DNA of 64,000 nucleotides, taken from the NCBI GenBank assembly GCA_020829485.1, contig JAIVFU010000003.1, positions 1-64,000 of the forward strand. The letters run 5' to 3'. Made by a program: the position numbers and the translations under genes. The DNA is from Nostoc sp. CHAB 5834 (lineage in GTDB: Bacteria; Cyanobacteriota; Cyanobacteriia; Cyanobacteriales; Nostocaceae). The notes under the pieces are model-generated. The model was not told the origin of the DNA and ran no database searches. It worked only from the letters and a program-made list of their open reading frames with translations. Shown one piece after another: positions 35,430 through 43,889 of this stretch; position 1 is the stretch's first letter; each line of letters opens with the position of its first letter.

Positions 35430-35790
35430 ATGCTCCCTTCAGGTATGCCACTCTGTATCTAAGACAGCAAAATGACCGCACTCTAAAGCGCAGGTTTTTG
35501 ATCTCGTCTCAGCAGCAGAATTTCTAGTTTCCTGCCGAGCTTCGTGTCATCCCTTCGGCTGAGTATTCAGTCCAATGTCAGGTCAACTGATTGACTAGAC
35601 TTTCAACGGGAAGACAAGATGTTTGGATGAATGTTCAGGGGAAAAGATGACGCGAAACTTGGTAGGAAGCCAGGAATTCTACGGCTGAGACTTGAACCAA
35701 ACGAAAGCGACGGTAGAGAGATTTATCGCAGGGTAGTACTTTTTGAGTACAAATTCCTCATATAAAGCCTTCCTACTGCTAGATGTGTAA
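35430..35790. other. Unexplained non-coding block with many short stems
   Basis: About 360 bases with base composition nearer to coding DNA than to its AT-rich surrounds, but with no frame of use on either strand. Several short stems can be drawn (for example GCCGAGCTTCG..., CCCTTCGGCTGAG, GTAGTACTTTTTGAGTAC). I recognise no RNA family. It might be a decayed element or an RNA gene; this cannot be decided here. Confidence 0.3.
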
Positions 35791-35837
35791 TTTGTTGAAG
35801 CTGTCCAGTTCACCAAACAATAACTGGATACATTACA

Positions 35838-36638
35838 ATGCCACACGTTAATCAATTTTCCAAAAAACAAACAAGCCAGCAGAAAAATTCTGTCGGTATT
35901 TTTGCCGATATTCAGAACGTCTCTTCAATTAAAGGAAAGGGTCATTATTTGCTGGAATTTGCCCAATCCAATGGGCGTATAGACTGCAAAAATGTCTACT
36001 ATAATTCACACTACATAGACCAAGTTCATACCAAAAATGAGCTAGAAATCCTTGGTATGAAGGGTGTTGATGTTCCTGAATATTCAAAGAATAGTGCAGA
36101 TTATAGATTGATCAGTGACTGTATTAATTGTGTTGCCTTTAATGCTTCTGTTAATATAATTATCCTCGTATTAGGAGACTGGGACTATGCTGGCTTAATT
36201 TGTATTCTAAAATCTTTGGGTAAAAAGGTGATAATTTTTGCCCAACGAGGTAGTGAGAGTCCAAACTTAATTAAACTGGTTGGTAATGATAACTTCCACT
36301 TTGTAGATGAATTACCTCAGCTAGTTGCCAATAGCAATAAAACTGAACCTCAAAACACAGATATTGTGTCTCAGATTAATTGCAAAGAGGCTATGGAGTA
36401 TCTAATTGAAGCTATTAAAACTGCCTCAATACAAGGTAAGCCTACCGTATTTTGTCGCATTGATAAATTGATGCGTCAACGTTGTGCTAACTATCAAGGA
36501 TACTTATCTATTTCTACAGATGATGGTAAGAAATTTAAGAGTTTTAGCCACTTTATTGATGTTGCTGTCAAGGATGGCAAAGTCCGAAAGCAAAATCAGG
36601 AGTTATTTTTAACTGATTTAGATACACTGGCTGCCTAA
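35838..36638 (+). CDS. NYN domain (LabA/PIN-like) protein with OST-HTH-like C-terminus
   Basis: A 266-residue cytoplasmic protein. The NYN/PIN-like ribonuclease-type domain (about 20-165) has GIFADIQNV (first Asp), the central NSADYRLISDC (second Asp) and VLGDWDYAGLICILKSLGKKVIIF (GDxDY), then FHFVDELP; these are the conserved acidic residues of LabA/DUF88 proteins. The C-terminal 80 residues (AMEYLIEAI...FCRIDKLMRQRCANYQGY) look like an OST-HTH/LOTUS RNA-binding module. LabA in Synechococcus affects circadian output, but the RNase-fold role is a general inference. It lies 137 bases before an RNase III gene on the same strand, separated by terminators. A stem CCAGTT/AACTGG precedes the ATG. 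Confidence 0.85.
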   Translation: MPHVNQFSKKQTSQQKNSVGIFADIQNVSSIKGKGHYLLEFAQSNGRIDCKNVYYNSHYIDQVHTKNELEILGMKGVDVPEYSKNSADYRLISDCINCVAFNASVNIIILVLGDWDYAGLICILKSLGKKVIIFAQRGSESPNLIKLVGNDNFHFVDELPQLVANSNKTEPQNTDIVSQINCKEAMEYLIEAIKTASIQGKPTVFCRIDKLMRQRCANYQGYLSISTDDGKKFKSFSHFIDVAVKDGKVRKQNQELFLTDLDTLAA

Positions 36639-36646
36639 AATAGCTT

Positions 36647-36683
36647 TGAAAAACCCAGTTGAATAAAAAACTGGGTTTTCCCA
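36647..36683 (+). terminator. Intrinsic terminator after the NYN gene
   Basis: AAAACCCAGTT and AACTGGGTTTT form an eleven-base-pair stem around GAATAAAA, followed by CCC. Confidence 0.8.
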
Positions 36684-36686
36684 AAA

Positions 36687-36711
36687 CACCGCTATTTGCG
36701 GTTTTTTTATG
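36687..36711 (+). terminator. Second intrinsic hairpin with T-run
   Basis: ACCGC-TATTT-GCGGT followed by seven T. It directly follows the first hairpin and stops most read-through into rnc, so rnc must have its own promoter or rely on read-through. Confidence 0.8.
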
Positions 36712-36775
36712 TCTGAACAAAAAACACTTATAAAGTTTCCCAACAATCAATTTCTGCAACAAGACACAAGATAAA

Positions 36776-37462
36776 ATGCACAAACTTCTAATATTCCATA
36801 ATGAAAAACTTCTGCGACAAGCACTTACTCACCGTTCTTATGTCCATGAAAACCCAGGAGAAGGCGAACATAATGAACGCCTAGAATTCCTCGGTGATGC
36901 TTTGCTGAATTTCTTAAGTGGTGAATATCTATATAAGTGTCACCCAGAAATGGGAGAAGATGAATTAACACGGCGGCGTTCGGCGCTGGTAGATGAAAAG
37001 CAATTGGCAAAGTTCGCCGAGGAGGTAGGTTTAGACTTTAGAATGCGGTTAGGAAAAGGCGCAATTCGAGACGGAGGCTTCCAAAATCCTAATTTGCTTA
37101 GTAGCACCTTTGAAGCAGTTCTGGGTGCTTACCATTTAGATAATGATTCCAATATTGAAGCAGTTCGGGCAATTATAGTACCGCTATTTGATTCTGTAGA
37201 TCCTAAGCATATAGTTGTGTCTCGTTCTAATGTAGACTCAAAAAATCGCTTTCAAGAATGGGTGCAACACAATGTTACTCCAAATCCCCCCAAATATTTT
37301 ACAGAACAAATAGGAGGCCCTTCTCACGCGCCAGAATTCATAGCAAAAGTATTGGTACATGAAAAATTTTACGGCGAAGGTAAGGGACGCAATAAAAAAG
37401 ATGCTGAGAAAGCTGCCGCTGAAGATGCGCTAGATAAGTTGAAAAAACAAGGATTGTTGTAA
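36776..37462 (+). CDS. rnc: Ribonuclease III
   Basis: Cytoplasmic double-strand-specific endoribonuclease, 228 residues. The RIII catalytic motif is HNERLEFLGDALLNF (about 40-54), with the metal-binding Glu and Asp; a second Glu/Asp pair is in LLSSTFEAVLGAYHLD. A C-terminal double-stranded RNA-binding domain (about 150-226) has NRFQEWVQ and the terminal GEGKGRNKKDAEKAAAEDALDKL. Length is normal. ATG 36776 with no strong ribosome site. It processes rRNA and mRNAs. Confidence 0.94.
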   Translation: MHKLLIFHNEKLLRQALTHRSYVHENPGEGEHNERLEFLGDALLNFLSGEYLYKCHPEMGEDELTRRRSALVDEKQLAKFAEEVGLDFRMRLGKGAIRDGGFQNPNLLSSTFEAVLGAYHLDNDSNIEAVRAIIVPLFDSVDPKHIVVSRSNVDSKNRFQEWVQHNVTPNPPKYFTEQIGGPSHAPEFIAKVLVHEKFYGEGKGRNKKDAEKAAAEDALDKLKKQGLL

Positions 37463-37620
37463 TAAGCTGTTACGTATACAACTTGCATTATCTGGGCGCG
37501 CAAGATGCTCACCCCACAATGATATTGAAAAAATATTAGTGCAAATTAAAGGCGCAACAGGTTAATGTTTTTTGATTTCACGCAAAGGCGCAAAAAAGGA
37601 TTTTACGTCTTGGCGCGAAA
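37463..37620. other. Short gap with repeat remnants
   Basis: Contains GCGCGCAAGATGCTCACCCCAC, a unit seen in other gaps (about 15060 and 18960), and GCAAAGGCGCAAAAAAGG-type repeat text just before the kinase stop. No gene. Confidence 0.45.
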
Positions 37621-38811
37621 TCAACTCTCTATTTGTAAGGGCAAAATTACGGTGAAGGTAGAACCAACGCCAACCTCAGAGATTAGCTTAATTTCACCTT
37701 CGAGTAGTTTTACTAAGCGGGAGACGATCGCTAATCCCAATCCTGTACTATCAGGGAGATAAGGACGATCGCTAAAACTGACGCGAAAGTAAGGTTCAAA
37801 TATCTGAGCTTGGTTTTCTGGTGCAATGCCAATTCCAGTGTCAGAAACCGCGATCGCCCATTTCTGATTCTCCAACACCTGACACATTATAATAATAGTC
37901 CCCGACTCTGTATAGCGAATCGCATTACTAATAAGATTTGTAAAAATTTGTTGGCATTGAAAAGGATCTGTGATTATTTCTTTAGGAGCGTGTTCGCAAT
38001 CGACTACGACTTTTAAATTTTTCCCAGCAGCTAAAGGTTCCAACATTTCACAGACATTATTGATTAATTCCCGCACATCGGTGGGTGCTAGGTGGAGTTT
38101 TATCTGCCCTGCGTCATACCGCGAAAGTTCTAATACATCGTTGATGAGGTGGAGTAATTGTCTGCCATTGCGTAGTACCCGCTCAATATGTTCGAGATTA
38201 GCAGAGGTGTCTTTTATTTCAGTCTTTCGTCGTTGTTGGCGTAAAAACAGATCCGAGTAACCAATAATGGAAGTTAGAGGGTGTTTTAATTCGTGGGCTA
38301 GCTGCGAAAGATACTCTTGATTTGCGCTAATCAAGCGCGTGAGTTCGTCATTATGAAGTGTTAGTGATGACTGCAACTGCTGTAATTCTCGCAACCGCTC
38401 CTCAACATAACTCTTGAAACAGCGAGCGATCGCTTCGTCTATGATAGCGTCAATCAAACGTATGGAACGAATTATCTCTTCAGGTGTTCCCCCCAATAAA
38501 TCTGCTTGTAGAGCATCAAATATTACTGTTCGCAGCAGATGATATTCTCTGGCAATTTCTGCCGGATCAAAGCCTTGTTCCGCTCGAATAGCTCCATGCT
38601 GAAAACTGGCAATAACCATTGACTGAATATCATTATCCTGAGATTTTGAAAGCACTGTCACCATTGCTTTCAAAACATCAGGGATGTGATCCTTTACTCC
38701 TGTATAAGATAGGTCATCAGCACTTTCAATCCGTCTATCCTTGCGAACTGCTTGAATCCATTTATCGAGGATGGTGTCTGTTTTTTCAGCCAGTACTTGA
38801 CTAAAATCCAT
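37621..38811 (-). CDS. Sensor histidine kinase with RsbRD-type N-terminal domain
   Basis: A 396-residue soluble two-component kinase. The N-terminal 150 residues (ILDKWIQAVRKDRRIESADD and HGAIRAEQGFDPAEIAREYHLLR) resemble the RsbRD N-terminal (globin-like sensor) domain. A coiled linker leads to the HisKA H-box LAHELKHPLTSIIGY (about 165) and HATPase_c boxes N (NLISNAIRYTE), G1 (DTGIGIAPENQ) and G2 (STGLGLAIV), all intact. There are no membrane spans. No response regulator is next to it. Its gene is divergent from the ABC operon and 420 bases from the first riboswitch-like leader. Confidence 0.9.
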   Translation of the reverse strand: MDFSQVLAEKTDTILDKWIQAVRKDRRIESADDLSYTGVKDHIPDVLKAMVTVLSKSQDNDIQSMVIASFQHGAIRAEQGFDPAEIAREYHLLRTVIFDALQADLLGGTPEEIIRSIRLIDAIIDEAIARCFKSYVEERLRELQQLQSSLTLHNDELTRLISANQEYLSQLAHELKHPLTSIIGYSDLFLRQQRRKTEIKDTSANLEHIERVLRNGRQLLHLINDVLELSRYDAGQIKLHLAPTDVRELINNVCEMLEPLAAGKNLKVVVDCEHAPKEIITDPFQCQQIFTNLISNAIRYTESGTIIIMCQVLENQKWAIAVSDTGIGIAPENQAQIFEPYFRVSFSDRPYLPDSTGLGLAIVSRLVKLLEGEIKLISEVGVGSTFTVILPLQIES

Positions 38812-39232
38812 TATGTTAAATTCAGCTAGGAGATAGATGAGTAAACTTCCATATCCAATTAGTTTAGCTAGTGAAGTGATTATTTAGCAAATTTATCGAT
38901 TTTATTCACCTACCAAAAGAAATAGATTTTACATGCTATTTTGTTTGTTGATTAACTATCCGTATATAAAATTTTCACAGTATATTCTATTTTCTATTAA
39001 AAAATATTAATCAAGCACGTAACATTCTTGATCCTTGGCTCGACATTGTAAAGCTTTTCTGTGCAAGGACTTCACCCACAACACGACTAAAACTTTAAGT
39101 TTTATTTGTCACTAAAAGCCAAGAAAAAACACTTAATTTTGGTATTAAAGTAAACAAGATTCCTCATAATATAGATGGCTTTTACTGAGCATCGATGTTA
39201 TATTATGCATAATTTAGTATCCATTAGAGTAA
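38812..39232. other. AT-rich promoter gap upstream of the first riboswitch
   Basis: No gene seen. The promoters for the histidine kinase (minus) and for the riboswitch-led operon (plus) must lie here; TATTATGCATAATTTAGTAT at about 39201-39220 is a candidate -10 region. Confidence 0.45.
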
Positions 39233-39424
39233 GTCAGCCTAATTCAGCGTGTCACAGTGCATAACGCTGGAGCGGAGGAACCAAATTGTGGGGCGTATCT
39301 CATAGAAAGTGAGGAGTTGGAAGTTACTAATATTTAACTCATAACTCATAACTCATAACTTTCTTGTGAAGGGCATCTCTCAGCCCTAGCCCGTCAGCTA
39401 ACTTCGTAGGCATTGAGAGGAGAC
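39233..39424 (+). ncRNA. c-di-AMP riboswitch (ydaO-yuaA type), leader of the ABC operon
   Basis: The RNA has the family's ordered, conserved blocks: CAGCGT...ACGCTGGAGCGG, then GGAGGAACC, then GGGGCGTATC, a variable arm (39300-39372, including four ATAACTC units), then CCCTAGCCCGTCAGCTAACT, TCGTAGGC and a closing GAGAGGAGA. Cyclic-di-AMP riboswitches usually turn off K+, osmolyte or cell-wall genes when c-di-AMP is high. It is followed, 100 bases later, by the permease ATG; the expression platform is not clear, though a T-run (ATTTTTT) at about 39488 could end a terminator. The second copy at 42823 has the same core. Confidence 0.85.
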
Positions 39425-39524
39425 TGAAGAGACGGCATTTTTATAATGTTCTGATCTCATCGGTGTCCAAGGCTGGTGCTGCTCGGATTTTTTGTACCTG
39501 CACTTAAATCTGTTGAGGTCGTAA

Positions 39525-40376
39525 ATGATATTTCAATTAAATTTAGCAGCGATCGCAGCGATCGCTGGACAAGCTGCGTGGAAAAAGACAAAACCTGTCA
39601 TCGTTAGAGATGTTTTCTTTCTACCTGTGTTGGGGTTCTTGGGAATAATTGTGCTGTGGTGGATTGTTGCACTTGCCAACCATGAATTGATGCCCACCCC
39701 GCCAGAAGCGTTAATCGCTAATCTAGACTACATCTTAAATCCCTTCTACCAGCGAGGCCCTGGCAACTTGGGAATTGGTTGGTTGTTAATAGCAAGTCTG
39801 CGCCGGGTATTACTAGGCTTTTCGTTAGGTGCGATAGTAGCGATTCCTCTGGGGTTTCTAATTGGCATGTCTAGACCGGCAATGCTAGCACTCAATCCGA
39901 TCATTCAAATTTTTAAACCCGTATCGCCCTTAGCTTGGCTACCCATCGCCTTAGCAATTTTCAATTTGGCAGAACCTTCAGCCATTTTTGTAATCTTTAT
40001 TACTTCTTTATGGCCGACAATTATTAATACCGCTTTAGGAGTTTCTAGCGTTCCCAAAGATTATTTAGATGTGGCACGAGTGCTGGAAATGCCCCGTTGG
40101 CGGCGGATTACAAAAATCATTTGGCCTGCAAGTTTGCCATATATTTTTACAGGTTTACGAATTAGTTTAGGCATAGCTTGGCTGGTAATTGTTGCCGTGG
40201 AAATGCTTACAGGCGGTGTTGGTATCGGCTTTTTCGTCTGGGATGAATGGAGTCGTTTAAACCTGAGTTCAGTATTTTTAGCTGTGTTGATAATTGGTGT
40301 AACTGGGTTAATCCTAGATTACGCCGTGGGCAAAATTCAAGAATTAGTAACCCATCGCCCTAAAACTTCCAACTAA
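39525..40376 (+). CDS. ABC transporter permease, NrtB/CmpB/SsuC family
   Basis: A 283-residue inner-membrane protein with about six spans. It has FLPVLGFLGIIVLWWIVALAN at the N-terminus and the EAA loop YLDVARVLEMPRWRRITKIIWPASLPYIF (the docking site for the ATPase), then GLRISLGIAWLVIVAVEMLTGG and VGIGFFVWDEWSRLN. The last text resembles WDEWN-like motifs of nitrate/bicarbonate permeases. It is the first gene of a three-gene operon (permease, binding protein, ATPase) led by the first riboswitch. The substrate is likely an oxyanion, but cannot be told from sequence alone. Confidence 0.9.
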   Translation: MIFQLNLAAIAAIAGQAAWKKTKPVIVRDVFFLPVLGFLGIIVLWWIVALANHELMPTPPEALIANLDYILNPFYQRGPGNLGIGWLLIASLRRVLLGFSLGAIVAIPLGFLIGMSRPAMLALNPIIQIFKPVSPLAWLPIALAIFNLAEPSAIFVIFITSLWPTIINTALGVSSVPKDYLDVARVLEMPRWRRITKIIWPASLPYIFTGLRISLGIAWLVIVAVEMLTGGVGIGFFVWDEWSRLNLSSVFLAVLIIGVTGLILDYAVGKIQELVTHRPKTSN

Positions 40377-40463
40377 CAAAATTTGGCTGCTATCAAAACA
40401 GCAAGATGTAACGAGACTCTGCGCCTGAAGCGTGAGCAATTAATCACCAATGGAGCTACAAAA

Positions 40464-41906
40464 ATGGGTGATATTAACTGGACTCGACGAGATATTATCA
40501 AGGGAATAGGAGCAACAACGGCGGGAATGGCGCTGTCTTCCTGTGGCATTTCAGCAGATAGGTCAGCCAAAGGATTGACCGAAGAAGCTTTAGCTGTGCA
40601 ACCAGTAGTTAGATCCCAAGACCTAGAAAAAGCCGATCTTACAGTTGGTTACGTTCCCGTTAATGATTGTGCGCCATTTGCGATCGCCTGGAAAAAAGGT
40701 TTCTTTCGCAAGTATGGTTTGAACGTTACACTCAACCGCGAAGCCAGTTGGGCTACCTCCCGCGACGGTTTAATTTTTGGTCGCCTAGATGCTTCACCCA
40801 TAGTATCTGGTGCAGTCACCAACGCCAGAATTGGTGCTGAAGGCGCACGCCAGGCCCCCTTGTGTGCAGCCATGACCATACACCGCCACGGTAACGCCAT
40901 GACAATGAACAAAGCCATGTGGGATTTTGGGCTGCGTCCGTGGTACGAATATCAAGAAAAATATGGCGATGGCGCGCTACAAGCTTTTGGGCGCGATTTC
41001 CGAGGCTACTTTGAGAAGCAACCGCCAGAAAACAAAGTCTGGGCAGTAGTATTAAGTTCCGCTATTTACGAATACTTTATCCGTTACTTATCCGCCGCCG
41101 CAGGGGTTGATCCGCTTAAAGAGTTTCGCGTCATCATCGTTCCGCCTCCCCAAATGGTAACAAATGTGCGGATTGGTGCAATGCAAGCTTACATGGTTGC
41201 AGAACCCTGGAATACAAGGGCAATAACAGGTAATGAAAACATCGGCTTTACCTTCGCACAAGGTAAAGAAATCTGGTTGGGACACCCAGATCGACTTTTG
41301 GGCGTGATGGAATCTTTCATCGAAAAATATCCCAAAACCTATCGTTCCCTAGTCAAGGCGATGATTGAAGCGTGTCAGTATTGCAGCAAAATAGAAAACC
41401 GCCAAGAAGTAGCCGAACTGATAACAGACCGTTCCTTTACAGGTGCAAGACCTAAAAAGAAAGATGCCCCAATTGCGAAATTTACAAGTCCGGGAATTCT
41501 CGGCAATTACAACTATGGCGGCTTTGACGGCAAAGACCGCACCATCAAAGCTGCTGACACCACGATTTTCTTCGATATTCCTGACAATCTTCCCAAACAG
41601 CCAGGAGAACACTCAACATTCTTATGGAGATCGAGAAGTATCTGGATGATGACACAAGCAGCGCGCTGGGGACAAATTAAGGAATTCCCCAAAAATGCCG
41701 AGAAACTAGCAGAACTTGGCTGGAGAGCAGATTTATATCGGGAGATAGCATCTGAAATGGGCATCGAGTGTCCCAAGGATGATTACAAGGTCGAACCACC
41801 AGAAGTATTTATAGATAAGAAAGGCTTCGACCCCAGCGATCCGGTGGGCTATCTGAATAGTTTTGCCATCAGGGCTAATGCTCCCACTAACTTTTTTATG
41901 TCTTAA
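40464..41906 (+). CDS. ABC transporter substrate-binding protein, NrtA/CmpA-type
   Basis: A 480-residue exported binding protein. TRRDIIKGIGATTAGMALSSCG near the N-terminus contains a twin-Arg motif with a lipobox-like Cys (about residue 23), so it is probably Tat-exported and lipid-anchored. The binding-protein core starts LTVGYVPVNDCAPFAIAWKKGFF, with RDGLIFGRLDAS and VTNVRIGAMQAYMVAEPWN typical of the NrtA/CmpA group. It is about 30 residues longer than NrtA. ATG 40464 chosen because GGAG lies eight bases upstream; the frame runs 27 codons earlier without motif. The specific ligand (nitrate, bicarbonate, other) is unknown. Confidence 0.88.
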   Translation: MGDINWTRRDIIKGIGATTAGMALSSCGISADRSAKGLTEEALAVQPVVRSQDLEKADLTVGYVPVNDCAPFAIAWKKGFFRKYGLNVTLNREASWATSRDGLIFGRLDASPIVSGAVTNARIGAEGARQAPLCAAMTIHRHGNAMTMNKAMWDFGLRPWYEYQEKYGDGALQAFGRDFRGYFEKQPPENKVWAVVLSSAIYEYFIRYLSAAAGVDPLKEFRVIIVPPPQMVTNVRIGAMQAYMVAEPWNTRAITGNENIGFTFAQGKEIWLGHPDRLLGVMESFIEKYPKTYRSLVKAMIEACQYCSKIENRQEVAELITDRSFTGARPKKKDAPIAKFTSPGILGNYNYGGFDGKDRTIKAADTTIFFDIPDNLPKQPGEHSTFLWRSRSIWMMTQAARWGQIKEFPKNAEKLAELGWRADLYREIASEMGIECPKDDYKVEPPEVFIDKKGFDPSDPVGYLNSFAIRANAPTNFFMS

Positions 41907-41957
41907 ATTCCAAGTTCAAATATTGACTGATGACTAAATTATTTCTGGAGCATTTTG

Positions 41958-42797
41958 ATGATGGAATATACCTCATTACCTATTAATACTCAGACCAAAG
42001 TTATGCCCCGTACTGGGTTTTTAGAAATTGAAAATTTAGTCAAGTCTTATCCGACACCTGATAAAGATAACTTTGTCGTTTTAGATGGGGTGAATCTGAC
42101 GATTGGTGAAGATGAATATATTTCTGTAATTGGTCACTCTGGTTGTGGGAAATCAACTCTACTAAAGATAGTAGCTGGTTTGGAAAAAGCCACTTCCGGC
42201 TCAGTTAGGCTAGATGGGAAAGAAATTCATAAGCCAGGAGCCGAACGGATGATGGTATTTCAGAACTATTCGCTGTTACCTTGGTTAACAGTGCGAGAAA
42301 ATATCCGTTTAGCTGTGGATGAAGTGCTAAAAAATGCTAATCGTGCCGAGAAAATTAGCATTGTAAATCAACACTTGGCAATGGTAAACTTGACGGCGGC
42401 GGCTGACAAATATCCTGATGAAATCTCTGGAGGTATGAAACAACGAGTAGGTATTGCCAGAGCTTTAGCAATTCGTCCTAAAATGTTGCTGATGGATGAA
42501 CCTTTTGGGGCGTTAGATGCACTAACTCGTGGTAAATTGCAACGTCAAGTATTGGATATTTGGGAAAATAATCGTCAGGCAGTGATGATGATTACCCACG
42601 ATGTTGATGAAGCAATTTATATGTCCGATCGCATCGTCTTGATGACCAATGGCCCAGCTGCTAGTATAGGAGAGATATTAGAAGTTCCTTTTGAACATCC
42701 ACGCGATCGCGCCGCCATGCGAAACTCAAAAGAATATTTTGAACTTCGCAATCACGCTCTGAATTTCCTTGATCGATATTTTGCTCAAGACGAGTAA
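41958..42797 (+). CDS. ABC transporter ATP-binding protein, NrtD/CmpD/SsuB type
   Basis: A 279-residue ATPase for the permease and binding protein just upstream. Walker A is GHSGCGKST (about 60-68), Q-loop VFQNYSLLPWLTV, signature ISGGMKQRVGIARALA (about 152) and Walker B LLMDEPFGALDALTR, with the switch His in MITHDVDEA. The Ser-for-Leu in SGG is normal here. Start ATG 41958 or 41961; GGAG lies seven bases upstream. It ends 26 bases before the second riboswitch begins. Unlike NrtC, there is no fused binding domain. Confidence 0.93.
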   Translation: MMEYTSLPINTQTKVMPRTGFLEIENLVKSYPTPDKDNFVVLDGVNLTIGEDEYISVIGHSGCGKSTLLKIVAGLEKATSGSVRLDGKEIHKPGAERMMVFQNYSLLPWLTVRENIRLAVDEVLKNANRAEKISIVNQHLAMVNLTAAADKYPDEISGGMKQRVGIARALAIRPKMLLMDEPFGALDALTRGKLQRQVLDIWENNRQAVMMITHDVDEAIYMSDRIVLMTNGPAASIGEILEVPFEHPRDRAAMRNSKEYFELRNHALNFLDRYFAQDE

Positions 42798-42822
42798 ACT
42801 AGATTATCATTTTTTTTAGTGG

Positions 42823-43012
42823 GTAGCCTAATTCAAATTCATGAAAGCTGAATTTGGAACGGAGGAACCATATTGTGGGGCGTATCTTGCAGAGAGCGGC
42901 AATTAGAGAGTAAATAGTGAAGAATAATTAATCTTTAACTCAGCACTCACCACTCCTAAGAGAGAGACACCTTCCAGTCTTAGCCCGTCAGCTAACTCCG
43001 TAGGCAATGGAA
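42823..43012 (+). ncRNA. c-di-AMP riboswitch (ydaO-yuaA type), leader of the stress-protein/transporter unit
   Basis: Same order of conserved blocks as the first: CCTAATTCAAATTC...GAATTTGGAACGG, GGAGGAACC, GGGGCGTATC, a variable arm (42890-42960), then CTTAGCCCGTCAGCTAACTC, CGTAGGC and ATGGAAGG. It begins 26 bases after the ABC ATPase stop and leads to the universal stress protein gene at 43206. The terminator-like hairpin at 43013-43062 follows directly. Confidence 0.85.
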
Positions 43013-43062
43013 GGAACCCCCAAGACTTTGGCTGTAATACAGTTATTATTGGGGTTTCCTTG
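43013..43062 (+). terminator. Hairpin directly after the riboswitch, likely expression platform
   Basis: AGGAACCCCAA and TTGGGGTTTCCT pair across a loop of about 26 bases. The 5' arm overlaps the last conserved bases of the riboswitch (GGAAGG), so forming it could compete with the ligand-bound fold. The T-run is weak (TTTCCTTG). Confidence 0.6.
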
Positions 43063-43205
43063 ACTGATTTAAGATTTTAAATTTTGGTTATCGTTACTCA
43101 ATCTAAAATTCAAAATCCTTCGACTGAGCGTAACCGAAGTCCAAAATCTCAAATTGATCGCCCTGCTTCTCATTGTTAATTCATTTCATTGGGAGAAGTA
43201 AAGCT

Positions 43206-43842
43206 GTGCAAATTAAGCCAATGTTAGCACGTCTGCAAAGTGCCACAGGACGAGATGACTTAATTGAACAAATGGTACTGTTGCCAGAACCAAAAAAACC
43301 TTTTTCTAAAAAACCTCAACAAGTAAAAGCAGTTAATTTAATTGTTGCTTATGACGCATCTCCTAACAGTCATACGGCACTAGATATTGCCTTTTGGATT
43401 GCCCATCAAACGCGTTTAGCCACCAATGCAGAAGTCACAGTTCAAGCCGTTTATGTGCTAGAAGAAAATCAAAGCAGCCAGTATCCAAATGTCTTAAGCT
43501 TACCAATACAACAGCCTCCATTTGAATGCCAAATCAGTGAAATATCAAAGTCTTGCCACACAGGTATTAACTCAACGCCAATTGCAGACAGTGGTAACTC
43601 CCTTGCAACAAGCAGATATAATTCTCTGGCAAGCCCGAAGTCTGGCTGAAGAATGGCAGGGTTGCTTCAAATCTCATTTACGGTTTGGCTGCATTTCTAC
43701 AGAACTTAAGAAAGTTGTTGAATCAGAAGCTGCGGATATCCTATTCCTCGGTTGCAACTCTGTCAATCATCCGATGATTGAGGCATTAGGTTCTACTTTT
43801 CCCTGCGCTGTTCTAGGTATTCCCAGTTGTATCGATGAATAA
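43206..43842 (+). pseudogene. Universal stress protein, one-base frameshift
   Basis: GTG 43206 with GGGAGAAG seven bases upstream starts a frame that reads the Usp opening NLIVAYDASPNSHTALDIAFW (about residues 43-63) and AEVTVQAVYVLEEN, then loses the family pattern after SLPIQQPPFE. From about 43522 the next frame reads YQSLATQVLTQRQLQTVV, ADIILWQARSLAEEW and AADILFLGCNSVNHPMIEALGSTFPCAVLGIPS, the rest of the domain. The full length, 637 bases, is one base more than a multiple of three, so a single inserted base near 43505-43535 explains all. It could be a true mutation, a recoding site or a sequencing error. It is in the unit led by the second riboswitch. Confidence 0.75.
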
Positions 43843-43889
43843 TCACTGTTAAGAATTTCAGTAATTTTTATCCAATTGTAATTATAGAT

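Larger units (their letters stand above)
35047..35837. other. Gap with broken binding-protein gene, two mobile-element pieces and an unexplained block
   Basis: Holds the SsuA-type pseudogene, a truncated family A element, a family B fragment, and a non-repetitive GC-richer block at 35430-35790 with no recognised gene. Confidence 0.7.
42798..43205. other. Second riboswitch leader and downstream gap
   Basis: The riboswitch is annotated separately. The part 43075-43190 is AT-rich with TTTTGGTT/AAAATTCAAAATCC text and ends with the ribosome site GGGAGAAG of the next gene. Confidence 0.5.

Noticed and set aside
35430..35790. RNase P RNA or group II intron
   Set aside because: Neither the conserved P4 segment of RNase P RNA nor the domain V hairpin of group II introns could be found.
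39233..39424. Cobalamin riboswitch
   Set aside because: The B12-box (GCCACTG) is absent, whereas the GGAGGAACC and GTCAGCTAACT blocks fit the c-di-AMP family.
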